Source: Bradyrhizobium sp. in8p8 (GTDB lineage Bacteria; Pseudomonadota; Alphaproteobacteria; Rhizobiales; Xanthobacteraceae). Taken from it: a DNA stretch of 64,000 nucleotides. Positions 10,031 to 19,212 of this stretch are shown here, piece after piece. The notes under the pieces were generated by a model. It was not told the DNA's origin. It saw only the letters and a list, made by a program, of their open reading frames with translations, and did not search any database. The translations under genes and the position numbers were made by a program. Position 1 is the stretch's first letter, and each line of letters opens with the position of its first letter. The DNA lies in NCBI RefSeq assembly GCF_000426845.1, contig NZ_AUGD01000001.1, forward strand, positions 954,001 to 1,018,000. The letters run 5' to 3'.

Positions 10031-12142
10031 ATGCAAATGGACACCTACGACACGGCCGATAGCGACGAGCACCCCTTGTTGAGTCGTCTCATCAAGGTCG
10101 GATTGTTCCTCCTCGCGCAAGGCGTTGCGGTGATGCTGGTCGCCTTCATCGCCCTGCTGGTGAGCTTCGGGACAAGTTTGTCGGCAACAACCGAACAGGC
10201 CAGTCTGCTCCAGCCCGGCGATGCAAGGTCTGGTACCCTGCGCCTGAAGGAAGACGGCGCGTATGCCGAAGCAGTCCGCCTCGGCACCGACGTTGACATC
10301 ACGGTGTCCGGCCCGACGCTGCGCGCCCGTGTCACGCAGGTCTTCCGCAACACGAGCAAGGACTGGGTCGAGGCGACTTACGTCTATCCGCTCGCGACCG
10401 GCGGCGCCGTCGATACGCTGAAGATGGTGGTCGGCGACCGCGTCATCATCGGCAACATCAAGGAGCGGCAGCAGGCGCGCGTGATCTACGAGGAGGCGCG
10501 CCGCACCGGCCGGAAGGCCGCCCTTACCGAGCAGGAACGACCGAACATCTTCACCAACTCGGTGGCCAATATCGGGCCTGGCGAAACCGTGCTGGTTCAG
10601 ATCGAGTACCAGGAGCCGGTGCATCAATCCGGCAGGGAATATTCGTTGCGCCTGCCGCTCGTGGCCGGACCGCGCTACAATCCGGCACCGATCGTGCAGA
10701 GCGTCGACTTCCGCAAGGACGGCTCCGGCTGGGGCGCAGCGACGTCAGATCCGGTTCCGGATCGTGAGCGTATTTCGCCGGAGGTGCTGGATCCCGCAAA
10801 ACATGCGCCGGTCAATCCTACCAGCATCACGGTGCGCTTGAAGGCTGGCTTCCCGCTCGGCGATATCAAGAGCCACCATCATAACGTCAAGGTCGAGAGT
10901 CCGGACAGCGCTACGCGCATCGTCACGCTTTCCGACGGCGCCGTCCCCGCCGACCGCGACTTTGAACTCACCTGGAAACCGGCCGCGGAGAAGGCGCCTT
11001 CGGTCGGCCTGTTCCACGAGCGGATCGGTGATGCCGACTACCTGCTCGCCTTCGTCACCCCGCCTGGCGCGGACCAGGCGGCGCGCAAGCCGCCGGCGCG
11101 CGAGGTGGTGTTCGTGATCGACAATTCGGGCTCGATGGGCGGCACGTCCATCGTTCAAGCCAAAGCGAGCCTCCTTTATGCTCTCGGTCGCCTGCAGCCG
11201 AATGACCGCTTCAACGTCATCCGCTTCGATGACACCATGGACGTGCTGTTTCCGGCTTCCGTGCCGGCGGATGCCGCGCATGTCGGTGAGGCGACCTCCT
11301 TTGTCAGCGCCTTGCAGGCGCGGGGCGGCACCGAGATGGTGCCGGCAATGCGCGCGGCCCTCACCGACAAGCTGGGCGGCACCGACATGGTTCGTCAGAT
11401 CGTGTTCCTGACAGACGGCGCGATCGGCAACGAGCAGCAATTGTTCGAGACGATCACGGCGATGCGCGGCCGCTCGCGCGTGTTCATGGTCGGCATCGGT
11501 TCCGCGCCCAACACCTATCTGATGACACGCGCCGCCGAGCTCGGCCGCGGTGCCTTCACCCACATCGGCTCCGTCGAGCAGGTGGAGGAGCGCATGCGCG
11601 GTCTGTTCGCCAAGCTGGAGAACCCGGCCGTGACCGGCCTCACCGCAAGGTTCTCCGAAGCCACCGCCGATGTCACTCCCGCGATCATTCCCGACGTCTA
11701 TCGCGACGAGCCGTTGGTGCTGGCGGCGAAACTCGACAAGCTCGCAGGCTCGCTCGAGATCAAGGGCCGCGTCGGCGACCGTTCCTGGACGGTAACGTTG
11801 CCGCTGCAAAACGCAGCCGAAGGCAAGGGCCTCTCCAAGCTCTGGGCCAGGCGCAAGATCGCTGATGCGGAAGTGGCGCGCACGCTGCGCGAGACGTCGC
11901 CGGAGGACGCCGACAAGACGATCCTGGCGCTGGCGCTCGATCACCAGATCGTCACGCGGCTCACCAGCCTCGTTGCGGTCGACAAGACGCCGAGCCGGCC
12001 CGAAGGCGCGCCGCTCAAGCTCGAAGAATTGCCGATCAACCTGCCGGCGGGCTGGGACTTCGAGAAGATCTCGGCGAACGGCCGCAGGTCCCGGCGCAAT
12101 TGCGCGAACGCCACGCCGATGCGGGCACTCCGCCAGCGGTGA
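10031..12142 (+). CDS. VIT and VWA domain protein, sortase target (frameshifted near its C-terminus)
   Basis: As read, this frame gives 703 residues. It has an N-terminal membrane/signal segment (about 22-46), a VIT domain (about 78-205, with SKDWVEATYVYPL and the trypsin-inhibitor-like YEEARRTGRKAAL), and a VWA domain (about 357-530) with an intact MIDAS start, DNSGSMGG (Asp364, Ser366, Ser368). The family is the marine proteobacterial sortase target protein, which normally ends in an LPxT-like sorting signal, a membrane helix and basic residues. Here the frame ends abnormally in RSRRNCANATPMRALRQR; the expected tail is present in another frame at 12070-12297. A sortase gene follows. Without the tail the protein should be released rather than anchored. 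Confidence 0.88.
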   Translation: MQMDTYDTADSDEHPLLSRLIKVGLFLLAQGVAVMLVAFIALLVSFGTSLSATTEQASLLQPGDARSGTLRLKEDGAYAEAVRLGTDVDITVSGPTLRARVTQVFRNTSKDWVEATYVYPLATGGAVDTLKMVVGDRVIIGNIKERQQARVIYEEARRTGRKAALTEQERPNIFTNSVANIGPGETVLVQIEYQEPVHQSGREYSLRLPLVAGPRYNPAPIVQSVDFRKDGSGWGAATSDPVPDRERISPEVLDPAKHAPVNPTSITVRLKAGFPLGDIKSHHHNVKVESPDSATRIVTLSDGAVPADRDFELTWKPAAEKAPSVGLFHERIGDADYLLAFVTPPGADQAARKPPAREVVFVIDNSGSMGGTSIVQAKASLLYALGRLQPNDRFNVIRFDDTMDVLFPASVPADAAHVGEATSFVSALQARGGTEMVPAMRAALTDKLGGTDMVRQIVFLTDGAIGNEQQLFETITAMRGRSRVFMVGIGSAPNTYLMTRAAELGRGAFTHIGSVEQVEERMRGLFAKLENPAVTGLTARFSEATADVTPAIIPDVYRDEPLVLAAKLDKLAGSLEIKGRVGDRSWTVTLPLQNAAEGKGLSKLWARRKIADAEVARTLRETSPEDADKTILALALDHQIVTRLTSLVAVDKTPSRPEGAPLKLEELPINLPAGWDFEKISANGRRSRRNCANATPMRALRQR

Positions 12143-12297
12143 GGCGCCCGACACCCGCCGCGCCCGATGCGATCCGCCTGCCCAAAACCTCAACTCCGGC
12201 CGAGCTCAGGATGTTCGCAGGCGCAATCCTGATCCTGCTCGCCTTGACCCTGTTCGTGTTCAACCGGCGTCGGACCTTGCTCACCGACTCCGTTTGA
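12070..12297 (+). pseudogene. Displaced sorting signal of the sortase target (LPKTS, membrane helix, basic tail)
   Basis: Reading from 12070 in the frame shifted by one base gives LGERPQVPAQLRERHADAGT, a proline-rich linker, then LPKTSTPAELRM, a hydrophobic helix (AGAILILLALTLFVF) and NRRRTLLTDSV before TGA at 12295-12297. This is a complete cell-wall-type sorting signal. It joins smoothly to the upstream frame at GWDFEK (about 12067), so one missing base around 12067-12072 explains the break. Restored, the protein would be about 755 residues. No slippery heptamer is visible at the junction. Confidence 0.85.
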
Positions 12298-12325
12298 GAG
12301 AGGAGCTCCCCGAACTCCTCTGTCA

Positions 12326-12372
12326 GCGCGCGCGGCTGCCCGTCCCCTGCAAACGGCCGCGCGCGCCTTTTT
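12326..12372 (+). terminator. Rho-independent terminator between sortase target and sortase
   Basis: A perfect 11-bp GC stem, GCGCGCGCGGC/GCCGCGCGCGC (12326-12336/12356-12366), with a 19-base loop is followed by C and five T (12368-12372). It would separate, or attenuate, transcription between the target and its sortase. Confidence 0.75.
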
Positions 12373-12433
12373 AGGAAATGCCGCTTCGGGGATGCGAAGC
12401 ATCGATCCCGGAATGACCACCAAAGAGAAGCAG

Positions 12434-13003
12434 ATGCCCCGCTTCATCTTCCCCCTCGTCCTGGCCTTGATCGGTCTCGTCCTGCTCGGCGACGGCGCTT
12501 ACATCCACGCCAAGGCCTGGCTGGCGCAGGTGTTGTTGGAGCGGGCGTTCGACCGGAGCGTTGCGACGGGAGAGGCCGTCAAGCCATGGTCGTGGGCTGA
12601 CACCTGGCCGGTCGCGCGGATCGAGGTCAAGCGGATCGGCGCCAGCGCCATTGTGCTGGAAGGCACCAGCGGACAGGCCCTCGCTTTTGGACCCGGCCAC
12701 GTCCACCAAACGGCCGATGCCGGCGAACGCGGGATTGCCGTCTATGCAGCCCATCGCGACACTCATTTCCGCTTCCTGCGGAACGTTGCCATTGGCGACG
12801 TCATCGACGTCACACGTCGCGACGGTCAACATTTTCGCTATCGCGCGGACGCCTCCGCCGTGGTCCGTTTCGATGCATCGGGCATCGAAGCCACGACGCA
12901 GGGCTTCGAACTCATTCTCGCGACCTGCTGGCCGTTCGACGCCGTCACCCCCGGTCCCGAGCGCTACATTCTGCATGCAACATTGATTGGAGCCGATAGG
13001 TAG
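12434..13003 (+). CDS. Class GN sortase (proteobacterial sortase)
   Basis: This 189-residue membrane-anchored cysteine transpeptidase has an N-terminal hydrophobic helix (about 3-20). The catalytic triad is visible as His107 in YAAHRDTHF, Cys165 in ILATCWPF and Arg177 in PERYIL. The class GN (marine) sortases occur in Gram-negative bacteria as single-copy partners of one VIT/VWA target, exactly the arrangement here. I chose the ATG at 12434 (weak AGAGAAG upstream) because the frame before it runs through repeat-like DNA; 12413 is an alternative. It would act in the inner membrane facing the periplasm on the LPKTS signal upstream. Confidence 0.92.
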   Translation: MPRFIFPLVLALIGLVLLGDGAYIHAKAWLAQVLLERAFDRSVATGEAVKPWSWADTWPVARIEVKRIGASAIVLEGTSGQALAFGPGHVHQTADAGERGIAVYAAHRDTHFRFLRNVAIGDVIDVTRRDGQHFRYRADASAVVRFDASGIEATTQGFELILATCWPFDAVTPGPERYILHATLIGADR

Positions 13004-13144
13004 ATCGCTTACCGAATCGACGACACGCGCCCTGGATCGCTCATTCCATCTGGCGGCATACCGCCCGCGAGGTTGCGACTCCGAAGGACTCGCCATAGAA
13101 CGGAGTGGCGCTCAACCAAGAAGAACAACAGGTGAGGTCACGCC

Positions 13145-15361
13145 ATGGAAGCCCAGGTGTCTGCTGCGTCCGCGTTCCATCCATGGTCTCCGCCGCCCGA
13201 TGCCAGTGACATCGTCAAGGGCATCCACGCCATGCTGCACCCGCGCAACATCGTGCTGGTAGGTGCGACCGACAAGCCCGGCAACTACGCCGAGCGCATC
13301 TGGAACAATCTGGTCAAATACGGATTTGAGGGCGGTCTCTACCCGGTCAACGCCAAGCGCGAAGCCATCTGGGGCGTGCCCTGCTACAAGGACTTTGCGA
13401 GCCTACCCGAAAAGCCCGATCACGTCCTGGTGCTGGTGCCTGCACGTTTCGCCGTGCAGGTGATTCGCGACGCTGCCGCGGCCGGCGCTCGTTCTGCCAC
13501 CATCGTTACCTCAGGCTTCAGCGAACTGCAGGATGAGGAAAGCCAAAAGCTTGCCGCCGAATTGCAGGCGGCCGTGCGCGAGACGGGTCTTGCCGTCACC
13601 GGGCCGAATTGCCTCGGCAATCTGAGCGCCGGCGAAAAGCTCTTCACCAATATCGACGATCGTATCGTCACCATGAAACAGGGCGCGGTGGCGATCGCCG
13701 GACAATCCGGCGCCATCGTCATGGCGATCCGTCAGGCGCTCGAGGATCGCGGCGTCGGTGTCGGCTACATGGTGACGACGGGCAACGAGGCCGGGCTCGA
13801 GACGCCGGACCTGATGCGCTATTTCGCCGAAGACCCGAGCATCAAGGTGATCGTCGTCTACCTCGAAGGCGTGCGGAACACGAAGGCTTTTCGCGATGCC
13901 TGCAAGGCGGCGCGCGCCGCGAGCAAGCCGGTCATCGCCCTCAAGCTCGGCGCGTCCGAGGGCGGCCGCGCCGCGGCGATGGCGCATACCGGCGCGCTCG
14001 CGGGCTCGATAGAGACGTTCGACGCGATTGCCACGCGCGAGGGCGTGATCCGGGTCGCCGGGCTCGACGAACTGATCGAGACGACCGAATGCTTCGTTCA
14101 CGCGACCGTGCCCAAAGGCGACCGGCTCGCCGCCGTCACGCTCTCCGGCGGCAAGCGCGGCATGCTGATCGACGCCTTCTACGCAGCAGGCCTGAACTTC
14201 GCGCCGCTGAGCGCGCATGTCAGCTCCGAGCTGGCGAAGATGCTCGGTCCGGGCTCGATCGTCGGCAATCCGCTCGACGCCGGCTTTGCCGCAGTCGTCG
14301 ATCCCTCTGTCTATATGAAGTCGATCAAGCTGATGATCGACGACCCCGATATCGACATCGTCATCGTCGATGCGGAGCTGCCGAAAGCGCCGCACGAGCT
14401 GCGCGAGCGCAATTTGCGTATCGTCAACGATATGGCGAGCAAGGCCGGAAAGCCCGTGATCTATATCAGCGCGATGTCGATCGGTTTCACTGAATTCACT
14501 AAAGAATTGCGCAAATCGCTGCCGCATCTCGCGGTCATGCAGGGCCTCGACCGCGCGGTGACCGCGATTAAGTCGCTGCTCGACTATGCGAAACTGCGCA
14601 AGGAGGTGCCTGAGATCGTCTCGGGCTCGAAACCCGCCGCGCGCGCCGTGCTGGAGAAGACCTTGAGATCGGCGACCGGCGCCGCGCTCGACGAGGTCGC
14701 CTCGAAGAAGCTCCTCAAGGCCTATGGCATTCCGATTTCGAAGGAGGCGATCGCACAGACTGCGGCGGAGGCCGTGAAGATCGCCAGGCAGATCGGATTC
14801 CCGGTCGTGGCAAAGGTCGTCAGCGCAGAGATTCTGCACAAGTCCGACATCGGCGGCGTGGTCCTGAATATCAACAGCGCGGCGGAGGTGAAAAAGGCGT
14901 TCGCCGACATCACGGCGCGGGTGACGAAGCTCAAGGGCAAGCCGAGGCTCGACGGCATTCTGATCGCGCAGCAGGTCAAGGCGGAGCTGGAGCTCGTGAT
15001 CGGCGCCTCGCTCGACGCCGAGATGGGGCCGGTCGTGCTGTTCGGGACCGGCGGCATCGACATCGAACTGATGAAGGACGTCGCACTCGCCGGCGCGCCC
15101 CTGGATGAAGCCGAGGCGCAGCTCCTGATCGGCCGCACCAAGGCCGGCATCAAGATGCGCGGCTATCGCGGCAAGCCGGCCTTGCACGAAGCCTCGGCGC
15201 TAAAGGCGCTGGTCGGCCTGTCCAACCTGATCGCAGACGCCGGCGACCGGATCGCCTCGGTCGACATCAACCCGTTTCTCATCAACACCAGGACGGGCGT
15301 GGCGGTCGATGCCCTGATCGTCCTCAACAACGCCGCGGCGAGGCACGCGGCCGGACATTGA
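13145..15361 (+). CDS. ADP-forming acyl-CoA synthetase (acetate--CoA ligase family)
   Basis: This single-chain 738-residue protein has the fused alpha-beta architecture. First comes a CoA-binding Rossmann domain (about 30-140, LVGATDKPGNYAERIWNN). Succinyl-CoA-ligase-like domains follow; AMAHTGALAGS carries the phosphohistidine, and GQSGAIVMAI and TTGNEAG are typical. The C-terminal ATP-grasp domain (about 500-735) contains PVVAKVVSAEILHKSDIGGV and VDINPFL. It interconverts an acyl-CoA, ADP and phosphate with acid, ATP and CoA in the cytoplasm. GAGG precedes the ATG at 13145. It appears monocistronic; the acid substrate is unknown. Confidence 0.92.
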   Translation: MEAQVSAASAFHPWSPPPDASDIVKGIHAMLHPRNIVLVGATDKPGNYAERIWNNLVKYGFEGGLYPVNAKREAIWGVPCYKDFASLPEKPDHVLVLVPARFAVQVIRDAAAAGARSATIVTSGFSELQDEESQKLAAELQAAVRETGLAVTGPNCLGNLSAGEKLFTNIDDRIVTMKQGAVAIAGQSGAIVMAIRQALEDRGVGVGYMVTTGNEAGLETPDLMRYFAEDPSIKVIVVYLEGVRNTKAFRDACKAARAASKPVIALKLGASEGGRAAAMAHTGALAGSIETFDAIATREGVIRVAGLDELIETTECFVHATVPKGDRLAAVTLSGGKRGMLIDAFYAAGLNFAPLSAHVSSELAKMLGPGSIVGNPLDAGFAAVVDPSVYMKSIKLMIDDPDIDIVIVDAELPKAPHELRERNLRIVNDMASKAGKPVIYISAMSIGFTEFTKELRKSLPHLAVMQGLDRAVTAIKSLLDYAKLRKEVPEIVSGSKPAARAVLEKTLRSATGAALDEVASKKLLKAYGIPISKEAIAQTAAEAVKIARQIGFPVVAKVVSAEILHKSDIGGVVLNINSAAEVKKAFADITARVTKLKGKPRLDGILIAQQVKAELELVIGASLDAEMGPVVLFGTGGIDIELMKDVALAGAPLDEAEAQLLIGRTKAGIKMRGYRGKPALHEASALKALVGLSNLIADAGDRIASVDINPFLINTRTGVAVDALIVLNNAAARHAAGH

Positions 15362-15507
15362 GGTGCCATTGGGAGGATTGCCACTGGGATCGTCCGCCAA
15401 CTCGGTCCATCCGCATGAGCATCGGTGCGTTACGCTTCGCTAACCCGGCCTACTTAACGTAGCGAACTCCTTCCAACTTCCCCGCTTTGGGCCTAGAATC
15501 GCCCTCC

Positions 15508-16329
15508 ATGGCACGCGCGAGCAATCTTGTGATCGGAACGGCGATGCTGGCGGCGATCGCCGTGGCATTCGGCGGCCTGCTCGGCGTGCAGAAATGGCGC
15601 ACCATCCAGAGCCGCAGCCAATTGCGCGTGGTGTTCGAAGGCGGTTCCGCGAGCGGACTGCGGCGCGGCGGGCCGGTCAATTTCGACGGTGTACCGGTCG
15701 GCCAAATCCAGTCGATCAAGCTGGATAGTCCCCGCAGGATCGTGGCGCTGGTGATGCTCGACAACAGCGCGCCGATCCGCAAGGACACCGTCGCAGGCAT
15801 CGAGTTCCAGGGTCTCACCGGCATCGCCGCGATCTCGCTGATCGGCGGCGCCCCCTCCGCACCGCCGGTGCCGCTTGACGCGGACGGCATCCCCATATTG
15901 ACCGCCGATCTCAGCGACGCCGAGTCCATCGTGGAGACGCTGCACAGTGTCGATCGCACCATCGTGAGCAACGCCCCCGCGATCAAGGAAGGACTGCACA
16001 CGTTCGAGAGCTATACCGCCGACCTCAGGAGCAAGGGCGGAGAAATCGACTCCGTCATGGCCAAGGTCGACAGCGCCTTCGCGGGCTTCGACAAGGCGGT
16101 CGCGAAGATCGAGGGCGCGGTCCCAGGCTTCGTCGATGGCAAGGCCGACGAACTGTTCGAGAAGATCAAGGAACTGCATGAGCTTGCCGGCACCATGAAG
16201 AAGAAGTCGGCGGGCTACATCGAGGACATCCGCCGCTCGCTGCTCGATGTCAGCGAGACCGCCAACAAGATGGCGGGGACCCCCGTGCCGCCGCGACCAC
16301 CGCGCAGGCCTACGGAGCAGAGGCGCTAG
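15508..16329 (+). CDS. MlaD/MCE domain protein
   Basis: This 273-residue protein has one N-terminal membrane helix (about 7-24) and an MCE domain (about 35-115: VVFEGGSASGLRRGGPVNFDGVPVGQI in overview, then the pore-loop region around FQGLTGIAAISL). A long helical tail follows (SVMAKVDSAFAGFDKAVAKI). MCE proteins form periplasmic hexamers carrying lipids between membranes. The ATG at 15508 gives MARASNLVIG; an upstream TTG is less likely. No MlaE/MlaF permease or ATPase is adjacent, so its complex is encoded elsewhere. The C-terminus is Pro/Arg-rich. Confidence 0.9.
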   Translation: MARASNLVIGTAMLAAIAVAFGGLLGVQKWRTIQSRSQLRVVFEGGSASGLRRGGPVNFDGVPVGQIQSIKLDSPRRIVALVMLDNSAPIRKDTVAGIEFQGLTGIAAISLIGGAPSAPPVPLDADGIPILTADLSDAESIVETLHSVDRTIVSNAPAIKEGLHTFESYTADLRSKGGEIDSVMAKVDSAFAGFDKAVAKIEGAVPGFVDGKADELFEKIKELHELAGTMKKKSAGYIEDIRRSLLDVSETANKMAGTPVPPRPPRRPTEQRR

Positions 16330-16395
16330 CTCAGCCCACGCGTGGCGCACAAGGCTCTGTCGGCGTACGATCCCGCGACGTGCGGCAGCAATGCC

Positions 16396-17436
16396 TCAGT
16401 AATTGCTTGGAGCCGCTCCGTTCGGAATGCCATCGATCGGACACTCGTCGGTCCCCGGTGTCGAGCGGGTCATCGCCTCGACCATGTCCCGCGTGCCCTC
16501 GGGGTCCTTGATCCAGTTCTTGTAGAAGTCATACGGGCACGCCGCGACGCCACGCGGACTGTCACCGGAATTGATCATGCCGGTGTAGCCGCGGTGGACC
16601 AGCTTGTAGAGATGATTCTGGGACTGACCGTTGCGGCGCGCATCCCGGATCAGATGCTTGGAGAGCTGGGCGTACTGGATGCCGTAATCCTCCTCGCCGC
16701 ACTCGCCGAGCGTGCGGCCGTCGAAGCCGATGATGGCGGAATGGCCGAAATAGGAATAGACGCCGTCGAAGCCGGCCGCATTGGCGACCGCGACATAGAC
16801 GTTGTTGGCCCACGCCATCGCCTTGGAGATCATGACCTGCTGCTCCTTGGCCGGATACATGTAGCCCTGGCAACGCACGATCAGTTCGGCGCCCTTCATG
16901 GCGCAGTCGCGCCAGATTTCCGGATAATTGCCGTCGTCGCAGATGATCAGGCTGACCTTGAGACCCTTTGGCCCCTCCGAGACATAGGTGCAATTGCCGG
17001 GATACCAGCCCTCGATCGGGACCCAGGGCATGATCTTGCGGTACTTCTGCACGATCTCACCCTTGTCGTTCATCAGGATGAGAGTGTTGTAGGGCGCCTT
17101 GTGCGGATGCTCCTCGTGGCGTTCACCGGTGAGCGAGAACACGCCCCACACTTTCGCCTTGCGGCAGGCCTCGGCGAAAATCGCGGTTTCCTCGCCCGGC
17201 ACCATGGACGCCGTCTCGTACATCTCCTTGGAGTCGTACATGATGCCTTGCGTGGAATATTCCGGGAAAATCACGAGATCCATGCCGGGCAGGCCGACCT
17301 TCATGCCCACGATCATGTCGGCGATCTTGCGGGCGTTCTCGAGCACCTCGGCCTTGGTATGCAGCCGGGGCATCTTGTAGTTCACCACCGCGACGCCGAC
17401 CGTGTCATTGCTGCTGGAAATGTCGCCGTGAAGCAT
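16396..17436 (-). CDS. amiE: Aliphatic amidase
   Basis: This 346-residue nitrilase-superfamily enzyme hydrolyses short aliphatic amides (acetamide, propionamide) to acid and ammonia in the cytoplasm. The catalytic residues sit at the numbering I know for Pseudomonas AmiE: Glu59 in IFPEYS, Lys134 in KYRKIMPW, Glu142 in PIEGWYPG and Cys166 in [10 protein letters not shown]. The N-terminus, [20 protein letters not shown], is near identical to AmiE. CAGGAG precedes the ATG at 17436. It is the last gene of the urt-fmd operon, so amide hydrolysis is coupled to uptake of urea or short amides. Confidence 0.97.
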   Translation of the reverse strand: MLHGDISSSNDTVGVAVVNYKMPRLHTKAEVLENARKIADMIVGMKVGLPGMDLVIFPEYSTQGIMYDSKEMYETASMVPGEETAIFAEACRKAKVWGVFSLTGERHEEHPHKAPYNTLILMNDKGEIVQKYRKIMPWVPIEGWYPGNCTYVSEGPKGLKVSLIICDDGNYPEIWRDCAMKGAELIVRCQGYMYPAKEQQVMISKAMAWANNVYVAVANAAGFDGVYSYFGHSAIIGFDGRTLGECGEEDYGIQYAQLSKHLIRDARRNGQSQNHLYKLVHRGYTGMINSGDSPRGVAACPYDFYKNWIKDPEGTRDMVEAMTRSTPGTDECPIDGIPNGAAPSNY

Positions 17437-17481
17437 GTTGACCGCTCCTGTCTTCTATCCGTGTGAGGTCATCGCGTCTGG

Positions 17482-17859
17482 TTAGTGGCTGATCATCCAG
17501 GGCCGCGCCGTCGGAAAACCCTTGGCGCCGCTCCTGGTCTTGGTCACCAACCGCGCGGGCTTTTTCCTGTCCGTCGCGCCCTTGTCCTTGACGGTCTTGC
17601 CCGTCGAGCAGCAGCCGCAACCGGGGCCATGCGAGGCCTTGTATTGTGCCAGCGTCTGCGGTGCGTGCGTGCTGCGCTCGTTGACCGCGTGCGCCTTGCG
17701 CCTGTCGGCCGGCATGCAGAAGAAATTCGGTGGGGTCAGGATCACCCGTGGCGCCAGCGTCTCGCAATGCGGGCAGGCTTGCGGATCGTCGCACTCCGCC
17801 ATCGGACGCAGGTCCTTGAAAGGTCCGCAATCGTCACAGAGATATTCGTAGACCGGCAT
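17482..17859 (-). CDS. fmdB: FmdB family zinc-ribbon protein
   Basis: This 125-residue protein begins MPVYEYLCDDCG, the canonical FmdB start. Two CxxC knuckles follow (CDDC near residue 8-11, CPHC near 29-32), then a Lys/Arg-rich tail with CGCC. The ATG at 17859 has GGGGA upstream; an ATG 18 bases earlier is less family-like. FmdB was described beside formamidase genes as a putative regulator, and its molecular role is not settled. It lies directly between fmdA and amiE on the same strand. Confidence 0.92.
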   Translation of the reverse strand: MPVYEYLCDDCGPFKDLRPMAECDDPQACPHCETLAPRVILTPPNFFCMPADRRKAHAVNERSTHAPQTLAQYKASHGPGCGCCSTGKTVKDKGATDRKKPARLVTKTRSGAKGFPTARPWMISH

Positions 17860-17954
17860 CGCATCATCCCCACGCATCTTGCCTGTTCAACACACCTGGC
17901 GGTTGATGCAGGACGGACGAAACGCCGGCCGTCCCGCATCCCCTCGCGCAGGGA

Positions 17955-19184
17955 TTACTTGTCCGGAGAGATCGGCATCTGGATGTCGCCGGTGATGTGC
18001 TTGATCGGGCCCGCCGCCGACGGCATGACGTCGAAGTCGAATATCTCCGTCGGCAGCCACAGCGTGGCGCAGGCGTTGGGCACGTCGACCACGCCGGAAA
18101 TGTGGCCCTGGCACGGCGCAGTACCGAGAATCGAATAGGCCTGGGCGCCGGAATAGCCGAACTTCTTCAGATACTCGATGGCGTTGAGACAGGCCTGGCG
18201 ATAGGCGATATGGACGTCGAGGTAATGCTGCTTGCCGGCCTCGTCGACCGAGATGCCTTCGAAGATGAGATAATCCTTGTAGTTCGGCGTGATCGGCGAC
18301 GGCTTGAAGATCGGATTCTTGATGCCGTATTTCGACATGCCATCCTTGATCACCTCGACCTTCAGGTGCAGCCAGCCGGCCATCTCGATCGCACCACAGA
18401 AGGTGATCTCGCCGTCGCCCTGGCTGAAGTGCAAATCGCCCATCGAGAGGCCGGCGCCGGGCACGTAGACCGGGAAGTAGATCTTCGAGCCGCGCGAGAG
18501 GTCCTTGATGTCGCAATTGCCGCCATGCTCGCGCGGCGGGACGGTGCGCGCACCTTCGGCGCCGATCTTGGCCTTCACGTCTCCCTTGGCGCGGCCGCCA
18601 TGGGCAGTTGCCGCGAAGGGCGGATTGGCCAGACCAGGCACGCGAGTCGGATTGGTCGAGATCAGTTCGGCCTCGCGCTTGTTCCAGGTCTCCAGCATCT
18701 TCGGATCGGGCAGACAGCCGATCAGACCGGGATGGATCAAGCCGGCAAAATTGACGCCGGGCACGTGGCGGGAGGAGGTATAGAGACCCTTGATGTCCCA
18801 GATCGACTTCTGCGCCAGCGGGAAATGATCGGTCAGGAAGCCGCCGCCGTTCTGCTTGGAGAAGAAGCCGTTGAACCCCCACAGGCTCTCCTTGAGCGGG
18901 CCGACATCGAGCAGATCGACGACAAGAAGGTCGCCGGGCTCGGCACCCTTGACGCCGATCGGACCCGAGAGGAAGTGCACGATCGACAGATCGATGTCGC
19001 GGACGTCGTCGGCGGAATCGTTGTTCTTGATGAAGCCGCCGGTCCAGTCATAGGTCTCGATGATGAAATCGTCGCCGGGATTGACCCACGCCACGATCGG
19101 AATGTCGGGGTGCCAGCGGTTGTGCACCATGTCGTTTTCATAGGCCGACTTGGTGAGATCGACCTTGATCAGTGTCTCTGGCAT
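17955..19184 (-). CDS. fmdA: Formamidase
   Basis: This 409-residue member of the FmdA/AmdA acetamidase-formamidase family hydrolyses formamide to formate and ammonia. It starts MPETLIKVDLTKSAYEND and contains HNRWHPDIP, GDDFIIETYDWTGG, VPGVNFAGLIHPGLIGC and MGDLHFSQGDGEITFCG, which are family hallmarks; length is normal. The ATG at 19184 follows GGGGAG. It is the enzyme core of the cluster: urtE lies 28 bp upstream and fmdB about 95 bp downstream. The partner transporter may therefore carry formamide or acetamide as well as urea, as in the FmdDEF system of Methylophilus. Confidence 0.96.
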   Translation of the reverse strand: MPETLIKVDLTKSAYENDMVHNRWHPDIPIVAWVNPGDDFIIETYDWTGGFIKNNDSADDVRDIDLSIVHFLSGPIGVKGAEPGDLLVVDLLDVGPLKESLWGFNGFFSKQNGGGFLTDHFPLAQKSIWDIKGLYTSSRHVPGVNFAGLIHPGLIGCLPDPKMLETWNKREAELISTNPTRVPGLANPPFAATAHGGRAKGDVKAKIGAEGARTVPPREHGGNCDIKDLSRGSKIYFPVYVPGAGLSMGDLHFSQGDGEITFCGAIEMAGWLHLKVEVIKDGMSKYGIKNPIFKPSPITPNYKDYLIFEGISVDEAGKQHYLDVHIAYRQACLNAIEYLKKFGYSGAQAYSILGTAPCQGHISGVVDVPNACATLWLPTEIFDFDVMPSAAGPIKHITGDIQMPISPDK

Positions 19185-19212
19185 CGAGAGGCTCCCCTTT
19201 GACTACGGTTGG

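Noticed and set aside
12055..12080. Programmed -1 ribosomal frameshifting as the explanation of the split sortase target
   Set aside because: No X-XXY-YYZ slippery heptamer and no obvious downstream pseudoknot at GAGAAGATCTCGGCG. A plain one-base deletion or sequencing error is simpler.
13511..15187. A 558-codon minus-strand frame
   Set aside because: It is antisense to the ADP-forming acyl-CoA synthetase, with no domain and no ribosome-binding site; a shadow of third-position GC bias.
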